Under the pieces are notes generated by a model. That model saw only the letters and a list, made by a program, of their open reading frames with translations, made no database searches and had not been told where the DNA came from. A DNA stretch of 64,000 nt from the NCBI GenBank assembly GCA_964423615.1, contig CAYRFQ010000006.1, positions 1-64,000 of the forward strand, given 5' to 3'. The DNA comes from CAYRFQ01 sp964423615. Its GTDB lineage: Bacteria; Planctomycetota; Planctomycetia; Gemmatales; Gemmataceae. The position numbers and the translations under genes were made by a program. Shown piece by piece: positions 45,899-54,832 of the stretch; positions within the stretch are counted from its first letter, which is position 1, and each line of letters begins with the position of its first letter.

Positions 45899-47527
45899 AT
45901 GGCTCAGAAAACCCGCTTTCCTGTTTCCCAGTTCCTGTGTCGGTTGGTCGGGGGGACCTCCTCCACGGAATCGACCGACAGGAAACTCCTCGATCGGTTC
46001 ACGTCGCGGGCCGACCAGGACGCCTTCACGACGTTGGTGCATCGCCACGGCCCAATGGTCTTGGGGGTGTGCCGACGAGTGTTGCGGGACCTTCACGACG
46101 CCGAGGATGCCTTCCAGGCGACATTTCTAGTGTTAGCTCAGAAAGCAAAGGGACTGCGCAAAAAGGAATTGCTTGCGGCGTGGTTACACGGTGTGGCTCA
46201 CAGGACGTCCTTGAAATTGCGGGGAAAACGCCGGACCACTCATTCGTTGGAGACGCTGGAAGTGGACCCCGTGCAGCCATCCCAGGATTTCGTCGAATGG
46301 CTCGCGACGGAAGAAGCCGCCGCGGTCATCGATCTGGAAATTCAACGGCTTCCCGAACGGTATCAGAAAGCCGTCGTGTTATGCTTTTTGCAGGGCCATT
46401 CTCACAGCGAGGCAGGTGAGATCCTTGGGTGTCCGACTGGGACGGTTTCGACGCGGGTCGCGAGAGCCAAAGACCTGCTTCGGTCCCGCTTGACACGCCT
46501 GGGATTTCCTTTCGCAGCTGCGGCGTTTTCGGTAGGGTTCACTCAATCCCAACTCCAGGCCAGCGTTTCCGCTCCTCTCGCTATTTCGGCAGCTCAAGCG
46601 GCGATGTCCGCCACCTCGGGTCAGCTGTCCAACTTCACGTTGACTCCGCAAGTCCTCACATTGGCAGAGGAGATGATACGAATTATGCTCTGGAAAAAAG
46701 TCTTCGGGATAGTCGCATTCGTCTTGCTGGGCGTTGCCGTTCTCGGCCTTGGAGGTGTTGGTTACGTCGCAGTCGGCAGTGCGGCATCGAACCCCACTCC
46801 GCCAACAAATCTGACTCAGCAGGAAAAGCCTGGCGGCAATTCGGAACCACAGGACGAGGGGGGACAAAGCGCTCAAGATCGAAAGTCCCGATCAGGTAGT
46901 TTGCAAGCCGAGGCCTTGGAGAAACTCGAAAGTGCAGTCAAGCGACTCCGAAAAAACTTCAATCGCCAAACTCTTCTTGAGGTCGAGACCGCTTTGGCCC
47001 AGTTGAAGCGACGGAAGAGAGAGTTGCAACAGCCCAAAATCATCCGAGTTGCCAGCCCCACGACGGGAATCATTAAAAGAGCCCACCTCAAAGTTGGGGA
47101 ACTTGTGAAAAAGGGAACTCCCTTGGTTGAACTCGATAATAAGGTCGCTCTCCACAAACTGCAAATTGCCCAACAGTCCCTCGAGATCGCCAATCGGGAA
47201 ATTGAGGTCTCCAAGTTGCGAGTTAACGAAACTGAGCAACAATACAAACGCGTTCAGAAGGCGTTCCAGACCGGTGTCATCTCGATCGAGGAAGTCGGAC
47301 TCAAACGAACTCAATATTTGATGGCGCGAGAGGAACTCAGGAAGATTCAGCTATCCGCAAAAATGGCTGAGGCAGAAGTCGTTTTGAAAAACGAACTCGT
47401 CAGCCGAACCCGAATCGTAGCGCCCGTGACTGGGGTCTTAAGAAGCTGCAAGAGCCGAGGAGAGGGCGTCAAAGCGTTGGAAACGGTCGCCGAAATCGTG
47501 ACACAGACCCGCAAAACACCTCAGTAG
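45899..47527 (+). CDS. ECF sigma factor fused to membrane helix and HlyD-like domain
   Basis: A 542-residue fusion. Residues about 25-100 are sigma region 2 (VHRHGPMVLGVCRRVLRD, then DAEDAFQATFLVLAQKA) and about 125-190 region 4 (LPERYQKAVVLCFLQGHSH, SEAGEILGCPTGTVSTRVAR). A membrane helix follows near 264-290 (FGIVAFVLLGVAVLGLGG), then a coiled coil and a biotinyl-lipoyl/HlyD-like barrel with halves ASPTTGIIKRAHLKVGE and APVTGVLRS. Planctomycete ECF sigma factors with C-terminal extensions are known; here the extension would face the periplasm. The ATG at 45899 follows CCAGGAG. The secreted protein downstream has the same HlyD-like layout, so the two may interact. Confidence 0.88.
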   Translation: MAQKTRFPVSQFLCRLVGGTSSTESTDRKLLDRFTSRADQDAFTTLVHRHGPMVLGVCRRVLRDLHDAEDAFQATFLVLAQKAKGLRKKELLAAWLHGVAHRTSLKLRGKRRTTHSLETLEVDPVQPSQDFVEWLATEEAAAVIDLEIQRLPERYQKAVVLCFLQGHSHSEAGEILGCPTGTVSTRVARAKDLLRSRLTRLGFPFAAAAFSVGFTQSQLQASVSAPLAISAAQAAMSATSGQLSNFTLTPQVLTLAEEMIRIMLWKKVFGIVAFVLLGVAVLGLGGVGYVAVGSAASNPTPPTNLTQQEKPGGNSEPQDEGGQSAQDRKSRSGSLQAEALEKLESAVKRLRKNFNRQTLLEVETALAQLKRRKRELQQPKIIRVASPTTGIIKRAHLKVGELVKKGTPLVELDNKVALHKLQIAQQSLEIANREIEVSKLRVNETEQQYKRVQKAFQTGVISIEEVGLKRTQYLMAREELRKIQLSAKMAEAEVVLKNELVSRTRIVAPVTGVLRSCKSRGEGVKALETVAEIVTQTRKTPQ

Positions 47528-47540
47528 CAGGGGAAACATG

Positions 47541-48128
47541 ATGAAATGGCGTAAACTCACTTGGGGACTTGTTGTACTTGCCACCAGCTCTACCTTGACG
47601 CCGACACTTCGAGGAGACGAGCTTGCCAAACAATTCTCGAAATCCCAAGAGCAGTTCATCCGACTCGCAGCACCTGTGGCTGGAATTGTAAAACAAGTAC
47701 ACATCAAAGTCGGACAAAGGGTCAAAGCGGAAACCTTGTTATTAGTCTTGGACGATACCACGGCTCGCCACGCGCTGGCGGCCGCGAAGCTCCAACTCAA
47801 ACTGGCAACCCATGATTTGGTCATGGCCAAATTGGTCGAAAGGGAAGCGAACAAACAAGTCTTCCGAGCAGAAAAGGCGCAGAACACTGGAGGCGTTTCG
47901 GCCGAGGAATTGAGTATCCGACGAGTCCAGGCACTCCGTTGTGCTGAACAAACCAAGAAAGCCGAAGTGGCCGTCAAACTCAAGGAACTCGACGTCGAAA
48001 AGGCCCAACACCAATTCTCAAGGTGTCGGATCAAGACCCCTGTGGCGGGCATCGTACGTCGCCACAAGAACGTTGGCGAAGGTGTCCGTTATGTTGAAGC
48101 TGTTTTGGTGCTCGAAATCGCCAAATGA
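47541..48128 (+). CDS. Secreted HlyD-like (membrane fusion) protein, short
   Basis: A 195-residue exported protein, starting at ATG 47541 just after an adjoining ATG at 47538. A signal peptide runs to about residue 26 (WGLVVLATSSTLTPTL, then a GDE junction). The mature part is a split biotinyl-lipoyl barrel (APVAGIVKQVHIKVGQRVKA and IKTPVAGIVRRHKNVGEGV) around an alpha-helical hairpin near residues 75-150. It lacks the beta-barrel and membrane-proximal domains of full RND adaptors, so it cannot act as a normal efflux adaptor. It matches the C-terminal module of the upstream ECF sigma factor and begins 13 bases after it, so joint transcription is likely. Confidence 0.8.
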   Translation: MKWRKLTWGLVVLATSSTLTPTLRGDELAKQFSKSQEQFIRLAAPVAGIVKQVHIKVGQRVKAETLLLVLDDTTARHALAAAKLQLKLATHDLVMAKLVEREANKQVFRAEKAQNTGGVSAEELSIRRVQALRCAEQTKKAEVAVKLKELDVEKAQHQFSRCRIKTPVAGIVRRHKNVGEGVRYVEAVLVLEIAK

Positions 48129-48143
48129 ACGTTTGTGTATATT

Positions 48144-48202
48144 GGCGTAAAAACAACACCCGGCGACTCCCCGAACGAGTCGCCGGGTGTTGTTTTTACG
48201 CC
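48144..48202. terminator. 26-bp perfect hairpin, bidirectional terminator candidate
   Basis: Bases 48144-48169 pair perfectly with 48177-48202 around a seven-base loop (48170-48176). The stem contains ACCCGGCGACTC as its GC-rich core, with an A-run on the left arm and a T-run on the right arm, so it could end transcription from either side. It lies between the secreted HlyD-like gene and the CDF transporter. Confidence 0.9.
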
Positions 48203-48251
48203 ACGAGCGAGCATAATAGAGCGTTCGCATCTCCCAAGAGGACGCCTACCG

Positions 48252-49253
48252 ATGACTGTTGCCCCGACGAATGCCTCCTTCAAGAACGCCGAATCAAATC
48301 CGATCGAGACCTTCGCCTTGCGGGTTTCGATGTGTGGTTACCTCTTCATGGCTGCTTTGGGGATCGGTTTCGCGTGGTTGACGCAGTCGCAAGCGATTTT
48401 GCTCGACGGCGTGTATTCGCTCGTTTCTTTCGTGATGGCAATGCTGGCATCACGAGTCGTCAAGTTAGTGGACCTCCCCGAATCCGATACATTTCACTTC
48501 GGTTTTGCTCACTTCGAGCCCTGGCTCAACGCCGTGCGCGGGTTATTAATCCTCGTGTTGTGTTCGTTTGCCTTCTTTTCGGCGGTGAGTTCCCTTTTCC
48601 ACGGTGGCCGAGAACTCAAGGCTGGAATTGCAGTCATCTACGGGATTGTTGCGGCCTTGGGCTGTGTCTCGATCGCGTCCTTGCAGTATCGCAATTCGAG
48701 ACGAGCCAATTCCCCAGTTCTGGCCGTTGATGCCCGGAACTGGATGATTGATGGGGTGCTGAGTGGAGTTGTTGGCATCGCGTTCGTGGCCAGTTGGCTA
48801 CTCCAAGGCGCGGAAACCTTCAGGCATTGGATTCCTTACGTCGATCCGCTACTCGTCTCGGTGCTCGTCATTGCCATGAGCCCAGTGCCCTTTCGGATGT
48901 TTTTCGACAACCTCAAAGAAGTGTTCTTTGTGGCCCCGGACAGTACGTCCCAGACTGAAATCCGAAATAAAGTAGAATCCGCGGTTCAAGATTTACCAGC
49001 GAGGAAGGTGAACGTTCGTATGGTAAAAATCGGCCGGTTTGCCTACCTCTTCATCCACGTCGTCGTTGAGGAAGACTACACTGTCGGAAGTGTGAAGCAA
49101 CTGGACGACATACGCCAACGGATCTATCGAAGTCTGGACGTGAGTCCTTTGCGACTTGTGACGGATATCGTGTTCACATGCCAAGAGAATTGGATGTGGG
49201 GTCTAGAACCACCCAAGAACGAAAGTGGATTGCCGGAAGATACTGAAAAGTAA
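48252..49253 (+). CDS. Cation diffusion facilitator (CDF) family transporter
   Basis: A 333-residue membrane transporter, probably exporting Zn2+, Co2+, Fe2+ or Mn2+ with a proton. Six membrane helices are visible, starting with SMCGYLFMAALGIGFAWLT. The metal-site residues are in HFGFAHFEPW and DARNWMIDGVLSG, though the usual HxxxD of helix V is here NWMID, so the first metal site may be unusual. The C-terminal domain (about residues 235-320) matches the cytoplasmic ferredoxin-like dimer domain of CDF proteins. The frame is open back to 48135, but ATG 48252 lies after the terminator and is the likelier start. Confidence 0.85.
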   Translation: MTVAPTNASFKNAESNPIETFALRVSMCGYLFMAALGIGFAWLTQSQAILLDGVYSLVSFVMAMLASRVVKLVDLPESDTFHFGFAHFEPWLNAVRGLLILVLCSFAFFSAVSSLFHGGRELKAGIAVIYGIVAALGCVSIASLQYRNSRRANSPVLAVDARNWMIDGVLSGVVGIAFVASWLLQGAETFRHWIPYVDPLLVSVLVIAMSPVPFRMFFDNLKEVFFVAPDSTSQTEIRNKVESAVQDLPARKVNVRMVKIGRFAYLFIHVVVEEDYTVGSVKQLDDIRQRIYRSLDVSPLRLVTDIVFTCQENWMWGLEPPKNESGLPEDTEK

Positions 49254-49599
49254 AGAGTTTTGATTGTCAAAGTACCACGGAGGTGCAGAGAAGGCATCCT
49301 GAGCAGCCTGTACTGACGTTACCATCCCGATGGTAGGAATGGCCCGTATTCGACGCCTCTCGGTTTCCCCTGTCGCCTTTCGGATCGAAGAAAACTAGTT
49401 TGCATACTTCCAAATTTGCGATATTTTATTGGATGAGGTGACATTTTGTGTTTGAAAATGTCGGCCATCTAAGCGAATAATCCTTTCGGTCATCCGTTTG
49501 ACGCACGCATGAACTATCCGCATCTCCACGGCTGACCACATACACACAAGATTAACTCAACGTTTCTTGTGAGTCTCAATGGAAAAAATGAGGTAACCC
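49254..49599. other. Intergenic region before PP2C gene
   Basis: I see no gene, RNA or strong hairpin in this stretch. It is AT-rich in the middle (around 49420-49460), where a promoter for the phosphatase may lie, but no convincing -35/-10 pair stands out. Confidence 0.3.
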
Positions 49600-50355
49600 A
49601 TGGCCCTGGCATTGAACCTTGGCAAATGTTCCCTTCTGGGTAACTATCGCGAAAACAACGAAGACGCCATCGAAGCCAAACAATTCGCCGATATGACCGT
49701 TTGCATCGTCGCCGACGGAATGGGTGGACAAGCAGCGGGGGAGATTGCCAGTAAGCGATCTATCGAAGTTGTTCCGCGAGAGTTGCGAAAGAACCTCGGT
49801 CAAGCCACAAGCCACGAGCAAAGTAAGGCGGTGATCCGGAAGGCGATTGTACAGGCCAACGAAGAAATTTTGCAGATGGGGGCCTTGGACCGAGACTTGC
49901 GGAACATGGGAACGACGATCGTCATGTCCGTCTGGCGAAAAAGTACCGAAATGTATATTACCTGGGTGGGAGATAGTCGGGCGTACATCATCCGAGATGG
50001 CCAGATCGAGCAGCTGACGATTGACCACTCCCTGGCCCAAGCCCTCGTCGAGAACAAAACGATCTCGGCGTCGGAAGCGAAAGAACACCGTTTCCGGAAT
50101 GTCTTGTGGAAATACCTTGGCAGTAAGGAAGTGGGCGAAGGACCGGACGTCCTCGTCCTACCGGTCCAGCCTGGAGACCGAGTCTTGCTTTGCAGCGATG
50201 GCCTGACCGGCCCCGTGACGGATCAGCAGTTGTTGAATTTTATCTCCGAACAACCAGACGTCCAACAGTGTGCCGAAGGGTTGGGACAACTCGCCCTGGA
50301 CTGCGGTTCTCGTGATAACGTTTCGTGTATCTTGATCGAAGTTGTCGATCAGTAG
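49600..50355 (+). CDS. PP2C-type serine/threonine protein phosphatase
   Basis: A 251-residue metal-dependent phosphatase that reverses Ser/Thr phosphorylation made by bacterial Hanks-type kinases. The family motifs are intact: GNYRENNEDAIE and VADGMGGQAAGEIAS supply the metal-binding Glu and Asp, WVGDSRAYIIRDG is motif 6, LLCSDGLTGPVTD carries the third metal Asp, and SRDNVSCILIEV is the final Asp motif. There is no membrane helix, so it is probably cytoplasmic. No kinase gene lies next to it. Confidence 0.92.
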   Translation: MALALNLGKCSLLGNYRENNEDAIEAKQFADMTVCIVADGMGGQAAGEIASKRSIEVVPRELRKNLGQATSHEQSKAVIRKAIVQANEEILQMGALDRDLRNMGTTIVMSVWRKSTEMYITWVGDSRAYIIRDGQIEQLTIDHSLAQALVENKTISASEAKEHRFRNVLWKYLGSKEVGEGPDVLVLPVQPGDRVLLCSDGLTGPVTDQQLLNFISEQPDVQQCAEGLGQLALDCGSRDNVSCILIEVVDQ

Positions 50356-50385
50356 GCCGAATAGCCCGATTTTGTAAACACAACA

Positions 50386-50420
50386 AGAAGGCCGACGAGG
50401 AAACGACTTGTCGGCCTTCT
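50386..50420. terminator. Hairpin terminator between convergent genes
   Basis: AGAAGGCCGAC (50386-50396) pairs with GTCGGCCTTCT (50410-50420) around a 13-base loop. It lies after the phosphatase gene and just beyond the stop of the converging DUF4432 gene, so it probably serves both. Confidence 0.8.
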
Positions 50421-50444
50421 GTCGTTTCATGGAGAATTGCCGCG

Positions 50445-51644
50445 TTACGCCAAAGCCGAGAATCCTTTCGTCGGGCTCTTGTGGATGACAGGGTTTGCTC
50501 GTGATTGTAACTTCTCGATCTCTGCCTTCACACCGTTTATCTTTTCGGTGGTGTCATACACCTCCAAACTCCATGTTGCCCGGTAACGCTCGCCAGGTCG
50601 TAAGACTCGGACTCGTCCCTGTTCCCGCTCGAACGACTTGAAATTGGGATAGTTCAAGGCTGGTTCCAATCCCGTTACATAACCATCCTCTAGGGCTCCC
50701 GTATTTTTCCAGACCGTGAAGCAAGGAAGCTCATTCACACTGTGACGCAGGGCAATCGCTTTGTCCAGCGCCAGGTTGTGGAGCAAGACGACCGTCTTTC
50801 CTTCGTCGTCCCCATGAAGTTTGTAGCAGTAAACTTGTTCAGCAAAACCAGGTTGTGGGCCTTCGTAGACCGCGTAGGTCTCGATTCCTTCCGCGGCGCG
50901 GGGCGTGAGGGGAGACATCTCCTTGATCGGCACGACGACACGACTCCCGGCTTCGAGCAAAGGCGGCCCCAGGTTGCAGTGGTAGAGCAGTTCAAGCTCG
51001 GCTGGAAGACCTCCGAGGTTTTCGACCTCGTCGATGATCGTGAGACGATTCGAACCGGGCGTTGTGGAGTACGTTGTGGTGAGACACAGCCGCCCTCCGA
51101 ACAAACCTCCTTCCTCGACGCTCCCGGTTATGGAGATGTCGTGAGGCGTGTTCGGATCGATCTCCACGCGTACATAGTTGGCTGGAAGGTTCGCGATACG
51201 CCCGTGCAAGGTGATTGGCTCTTGGCGAATGGTAGTCCCACCCTCGGTGTGTTTGTCTTCGCCGGGGGGGCCGTTGAAGCCGAGTCCGCACCGGCACATC
51301 CACTCGTCGAATCCCGACAACCATCCAAGCCCACCCCTGTCGCCGAGTTGGACGTACTTGGGGTGAATGGGACCACGGAGTGGAGCATCCCAGCCCAGAC
51401 GGACATCATGATACTGGCCTCGCCAAAGTCCCATCCCTCGCGTCGGAAGAACGTTAAAGGACAGTTCGCCGTTGTTGACCTCGATGTGGTCAATTCCGTC
51501 TCGCCGTCCCCCTTGCAAAGTTCGCTTGGTGATGGACCAGAGTGGTTCGGATGAATCCCCGATATCGACACTGCTGATGTAGAATTCATCGATCCAGAGG
51601 TTCCGGTTGACGTCGGTCAGGACCCAGGTGTGATCTGAACTCAT
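50445..51644 (-). CDS. DUF4432 / aldose-epimerase-like protein
   Basis: A 399-residue beta-supersandwich protein of the aldose-1-epimerase superfamily, DUF4432 group. Family features are LSFNVLPTRGMGLWRG, GWDAPLRGPIHPKYV, FDEWMCRCGLGFNGPP, and LLYHCNLGPPLLEAGS, where the His and Cys near residue 230 fall in the sugar-binding cleft. The closing LEPALNYPNFKS carries the candidate catalytic Glu. The substrate is not known and is probably a sugar or sugar phosphate. The ATG at 51644 follows AGGAG. The gene is six bases after the haem-binding protein gene on the same strand, a neighbour type common in planctomycete carbohydrate loci. Confidence 0.85.
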   Translation of the reverse strand: MSSDHTWVLTDVNRNLWIDEFYISSVDIGDSSEPLWSITKRTLQGGRRDGIDHIEVNNGELSFNVLPTRGMGLWRGQYHDVRLGWDAPLRGPIHPKYVQLGDRGGLGWLSGFDEWMCRCGLGFNGPPGEDKHTEGGTTIRQEPITLHGRIANLPANYVRVEIDPNTPHDISITGSVEEGGLFGGRLCLTTTYSTTPGSNRLTIIDEVENLGGLPAELELLYHCNLGPPLLEAGSRVVVPIKEMSPLTPRAAEGIETYAVYEGPQPGFAEQVYCYKLHGDDEGKTVVLLHNLALDKAIALRHSVNELPCFTVWKNTGALEDGYVTGLEPALNYPNFKSFEREQGRVRVLRPGERYRATWSLEVYDTTEKINGVKAEIEKLQSRANPVIHKSPTKGFSALA

Positions 51645-51650
51645 TTTGGA

Positions 51651-54600
51651 TCACTCCTTTTTCGGAGAGGGTGTCGGGTTCTGTCGTTGTTCCAAGAGGA
51701 AGGCAATCAGGTCGTGGAAGTCATCCTCACGTAACTTCTCGTGGAAGTCATCGGGCATGGGTGAAGTCGCGACTACCTGTTGGCGTGCGACCTCGCTTTT
51801 CGGAATGCGGACCTCTTGACCCTTCTCATCCGCAAGAACCAAAATCACTCCTTCGGTCCTCAGAAGAAGACCTTGTTGAATTTTTCCATTCTTGAGTAGC
51901 AGGAAGGTAGAACGGAATTCCTGGTCGACGTTCCGGTTCGGGTCAAGGATGTCTTCGATGAGACGTTCGGGGCCTCGCACTCCAATGCCGTCGAGTTGCG
52001 GCGCGATCTTACCACCCTTGTTGTTGAGTTGGTGACAGGCTGCACAGTTATTCTGGAATATCTTGGCCCCCATGGCGACTTGAGTTTTCGCATCCCGGAA
52101 GTTTGCCAACCGTTGGCGAAGCAACTGGAGCATCTGAGTATTAGCCTTGGGAAGTTCCTTGGTCAACAGCGCAAGACGTTGCTGGGCATTCGGTGGATTG
52201 GCCCGACCGAGTCGTTCCACAAGACCTCGATTGGTCAGCAGTCGAACGGATGCATTTCCTTCGGAAATGGCCTTGAGAAGGTCATCCGCTCCCTGTCGAC
52301 TCCCGGCCAGTCCGTTGGCGATGTGTTGTTGTAACGATGCCGAGGCGGAGTTGAGAGTTGCTACCATCGCAGTCCTGGCTTGTTGACTATTGGCCAGCGT
52401 GAGGGCGTCTACCAGCCGTTGACGAAGACTTACCGGTTGGCGGCCATCGAGGACGATTTTGGTGATCTGTGGAACAGATTGGTCAGGATCGATCCGGACT
52501 AACGCGGAAGCAGCTTTGGCTCGTTGTTCAGTACTTCGCATGGAGTTCTCAAGGATCCCCAACAAGTTTTCCTTCACCGCGGTGACCCGAAGATCCCCCG
52601 CGAGGTCGATCCCGAGAGTCATCTCAGAATCCCGTTTCGACCTGACGAGTGTCTCGCAGAGTTGAGTTCCCCATCGTGCTGCTAACTTCCCAGGCTGTCG
52701 CCCGCGTTCTTGAGTCCCCTGGCGGAGTGCCCGTAATATGAGAACTTGGATTACCAGGTCTTTCATGAATTCCTTTTGAGCAAACTGGACAACCTGCTGC
52801 GGTAGTGCTGTACCGCCGTGACGAGCGATGTGCCGCACACTCTCTTTGAGTCCAGCAGGGTCCTTCACTATGTGCGACAAGTTGGACACAAGGAACTCAG
52901 CAGCTTGCTCGTTGTGCAAGCTCAAGATGACGCTGGCGATCTCCTGAATGTCCTTCGCATCGAGCTTCATTTGACGAACTTGGTCCCAGGTATCTGTGAC
53001 ACGAAATTGGTCTCGAAGACTCATGCGCACGGAGTGCCGCAGGTGGGTGTCTTTCGGAGGGACCTTATGACGCAACGTCAACAGTGGCCGAACGTTGTCG
53101 GGAGTGGGATGAGCACCGAGGACCTCAGCGGCGGTGCGTTTTACGAAACCGTTCGGTTCCTGGAGACTTTGGACCGTCATCTTCCGAAGCCCCTCAGTCA
53201 GGTCTTTCCAGTCCGCGAGGACACGATAAGCATGAATCCTCACGAGAGCGGATTTATGGGTCGCTGCTGTCCGAATCTGCTCCTCGGACAAGCTCCTGAG
53301 TCTGTGCAGCACCCACAAGGAATGGGCATACTGAAAGTCCGACGTGGTCGTCTTCAGGATCTCTGCAACCGTTGGTGCAACAGTCTTTCCGCGGGACACG
53401 AGTTGGTGTGTCGCAAGCAGCCGGACGACCAAGTTCGGGTGTGCGAGGTCTTGGGTTAAGTCTTTGACATTGGCGGAAGTCCAGTCCTTGCGGGGAGCCT
53501 TCAACTTGGCATGTGGTACGTCGCCTTTGTAGACAATTCTCCAGATGCGACCGTGAGTCCGGTCACGTCCTGGGTGAGTCAACGGTACTTCGTAGTGGCC
53601 GATGATCCGGTTGTAAAAGTCAGCGACGTAGAGGGCTCCATCTGGTCCCAGTTTGATGTCTACAGGTCGGAACCACCGATCCTTGCAGCTCACGAAGTCG
53701 GGCTGAGCAACAGCCGTGTACGTCGAACCGTCTCGGTTGAGGGAATCGCGGTTGATTCGGTTCGTGACTACGTTGCCTAAGAAAATGTTGTCACGGTATT
53801 CTTTTGGGAAGTGTTCGGCAGCGTAGTACGTGATCCCAGCAATAGCTGTCGAACCATGATTGTGCTGCATCATGTCAGGACCAAACCCAAGGCCATCGTG
53901 TGGCTTACCGAAACTCGGGTAATAAGCCCCACGCAGGAGTTGGTAGATGGGGCGAGTGTGACAGTCCGCGGAAAACAAATTTCCCGCCGGATCGAATGTC
54001 AAACCGAAGGGGTTGACTTGTCCGTGGGTGTGGTGGTTGACTTGAGTCCCGTCGGGTCGAAAACGATACGTATTCCCCGACTGCATCGTTATCGATGACC
54101 CGTCGCGCCCTTTGACGGTGGAGGTGTTCGAGAATCCATGACACGCGTAAACCCAGCCATCAAATCCCCGTTGGAATTCTCCCGTCAACCCGTGGGTGTC
54201 GCGGGCCCCATATTCTTTGAGGAGTAAGTGTTTCTTGTCGGCTTTGTCGTCTCCGTTCGTGTCTTCAAGATACCACAAGTTCGGAATGCTGAAGACGATT
54301 GCCCCTTTGTCGAACGGTAACACGCCAATTGGGATGTTGAGGTCCTCCGCGAACGTCGTGATCTTTCGAGCCCGTCCGTCCGGTCCAAAATCCTCAAGTA
54401 TCTTGACGGTATCTTTGGTCTTCGGTCCTTTGGCAGGGAACGGATACTCGCTCGACATCGTAACCCACAATCGGCCCTTCGCATCAAAAGCGATGTTCAT
54501 GGGGTTCATGATGTGTGGTTCGGAAGCAACGAGTTGGATTTCGAAACCAGGAGGCAGTTGAAAGAGTTTTCGCTGTTCCTCGGGCTTTAAGGGGTCAGTG

Positions 54601-54710
54601 GGGGCGACGTGTGGGGATGGGTCCCAACGAGGTTGTTGGGGCACGCCAAGGTTGGTCACAAACGCACTCGCTATCGTCCCAAACACCATCAACACGATGG
54701 CTCTTGACAT
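51651..54710 (-). CDS. PVC-type haem-binding HEAT-repeat protein (membrane-bound dehydrogenase type)
   Basis: A 1019-residue exported protein. The signal peptide covers about residues 1-20 (IVLMVFGTIASAFV). A seven-bladed beta-propeller of the glucose/sorbosone dehydrogenase type spans about 40-390 (FEIQLVASEPHIMNPMNIAF, LGPDGALYVADFYN, THGRIWRI). HEAT-like helices fill about 400-870. The C-terminal cytochrome c domain binds haem through CAACH near residue 890, and a Met ligand probably follows. Such proteins are typical of Planctomycetota and are thought to oxidise sugars. AGGAG precedes the ATG at 54710. It is followed by the DUF4432 gene, so the two may act on one sugar pathway. Confidence 0.9.
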   Translation of the reverse strand: MSRAIVLMVFGTIASAFVTNLGVPQQPRWDPSPHVAPTDPLKPEEQRKLFQLPPGFEIQLVASEPHIMNPMNIAFDAKGRLWVTMSSEYPFPAKGPKTKDTVKILEDFGPDGRARKITTFAEDLNIPIGVLPFDKGAIVFSIPNLWYLEDTNGDDKADKKHLLLKEYGARDTHGLTGEFQRGFDGWVYACHGFSNTSTVKGRDGSSITMQSGNTYRFRPDGTQVNHHTHGQVNPFGLTFDPAGNLFSADCHTRPIYQLLRGAYYPSFGKPHDGLGFGPDMMQHNHGSTAIAGITYYAAEHFPKEYRDNIFLGNVVTNRINRDSLNRDGSTYTAVAQPDFVSCKDRWFRPVDIKLGPDGALYVADFYNRIIGHYEVPLTHPGRDRTHGRIWRIVYKGDVPHAKLKAPRKDWTSANVKDLTQDLAHPNLVVRLLATHQLVSRGKTVAPTVAEILKTTTSDFQYAHSLWVLHRLRSLSEEQIRTAATHKSALVRIHAYRVLADWKDLTEGLRKMTVQSLQEPNGFVKRTAAEVLGAHPTPDNVRPLLTLRHKVPPKDTHLRHSVRMSLRDQFRVTDTWDQVRQMKLDAKDIQEIASVILSLHNEQAAEFLVSNLSHIVKDPAGLKESVRHIARHGGTALPQQVVQFAQKEFMKDLVIQVLILRALRQGTQERGRQPGKLAARWGTQLCETLVRSKRDSEMTLGIDLAGDLRVTAVKENLLGILENSMRSTEQRAKAASALVRIDPDQSVPQITKIVLDGRQPVSLRQRLVDALTLANSQQARTAMVATLNSASASLQQHIANGLAGSRQGADDLLKAISEGNASVRLLTNRGLVERLGRANPPNAQQRLALLTKELPKANTQMLQLLRQRLANFRDAKTQVAMGAKIFQNNCAACHQLNNKGGKIAPQLDGIGVRGPERLIEDILDPNRNVDQEFRSTFLLLKNGKIQQGLLLRTEGVILVLADEKGQEVRIPKSEVARQQVVATSPMPDDFHEKLREDDFHDLIAFLLEQRQNPTPSPKKE

Positions 54711-54832
54711 ATCTGAATCTCCTCACTTTGTTTCTGGCCAAGCCCAATCGAACGGCAGGATTTCATCGGGGAACTTCATTGGACAGGTTGATGAATCCAG
54801 CAGACCGCGTGGGAGTTATTCTTCAATCCAGA

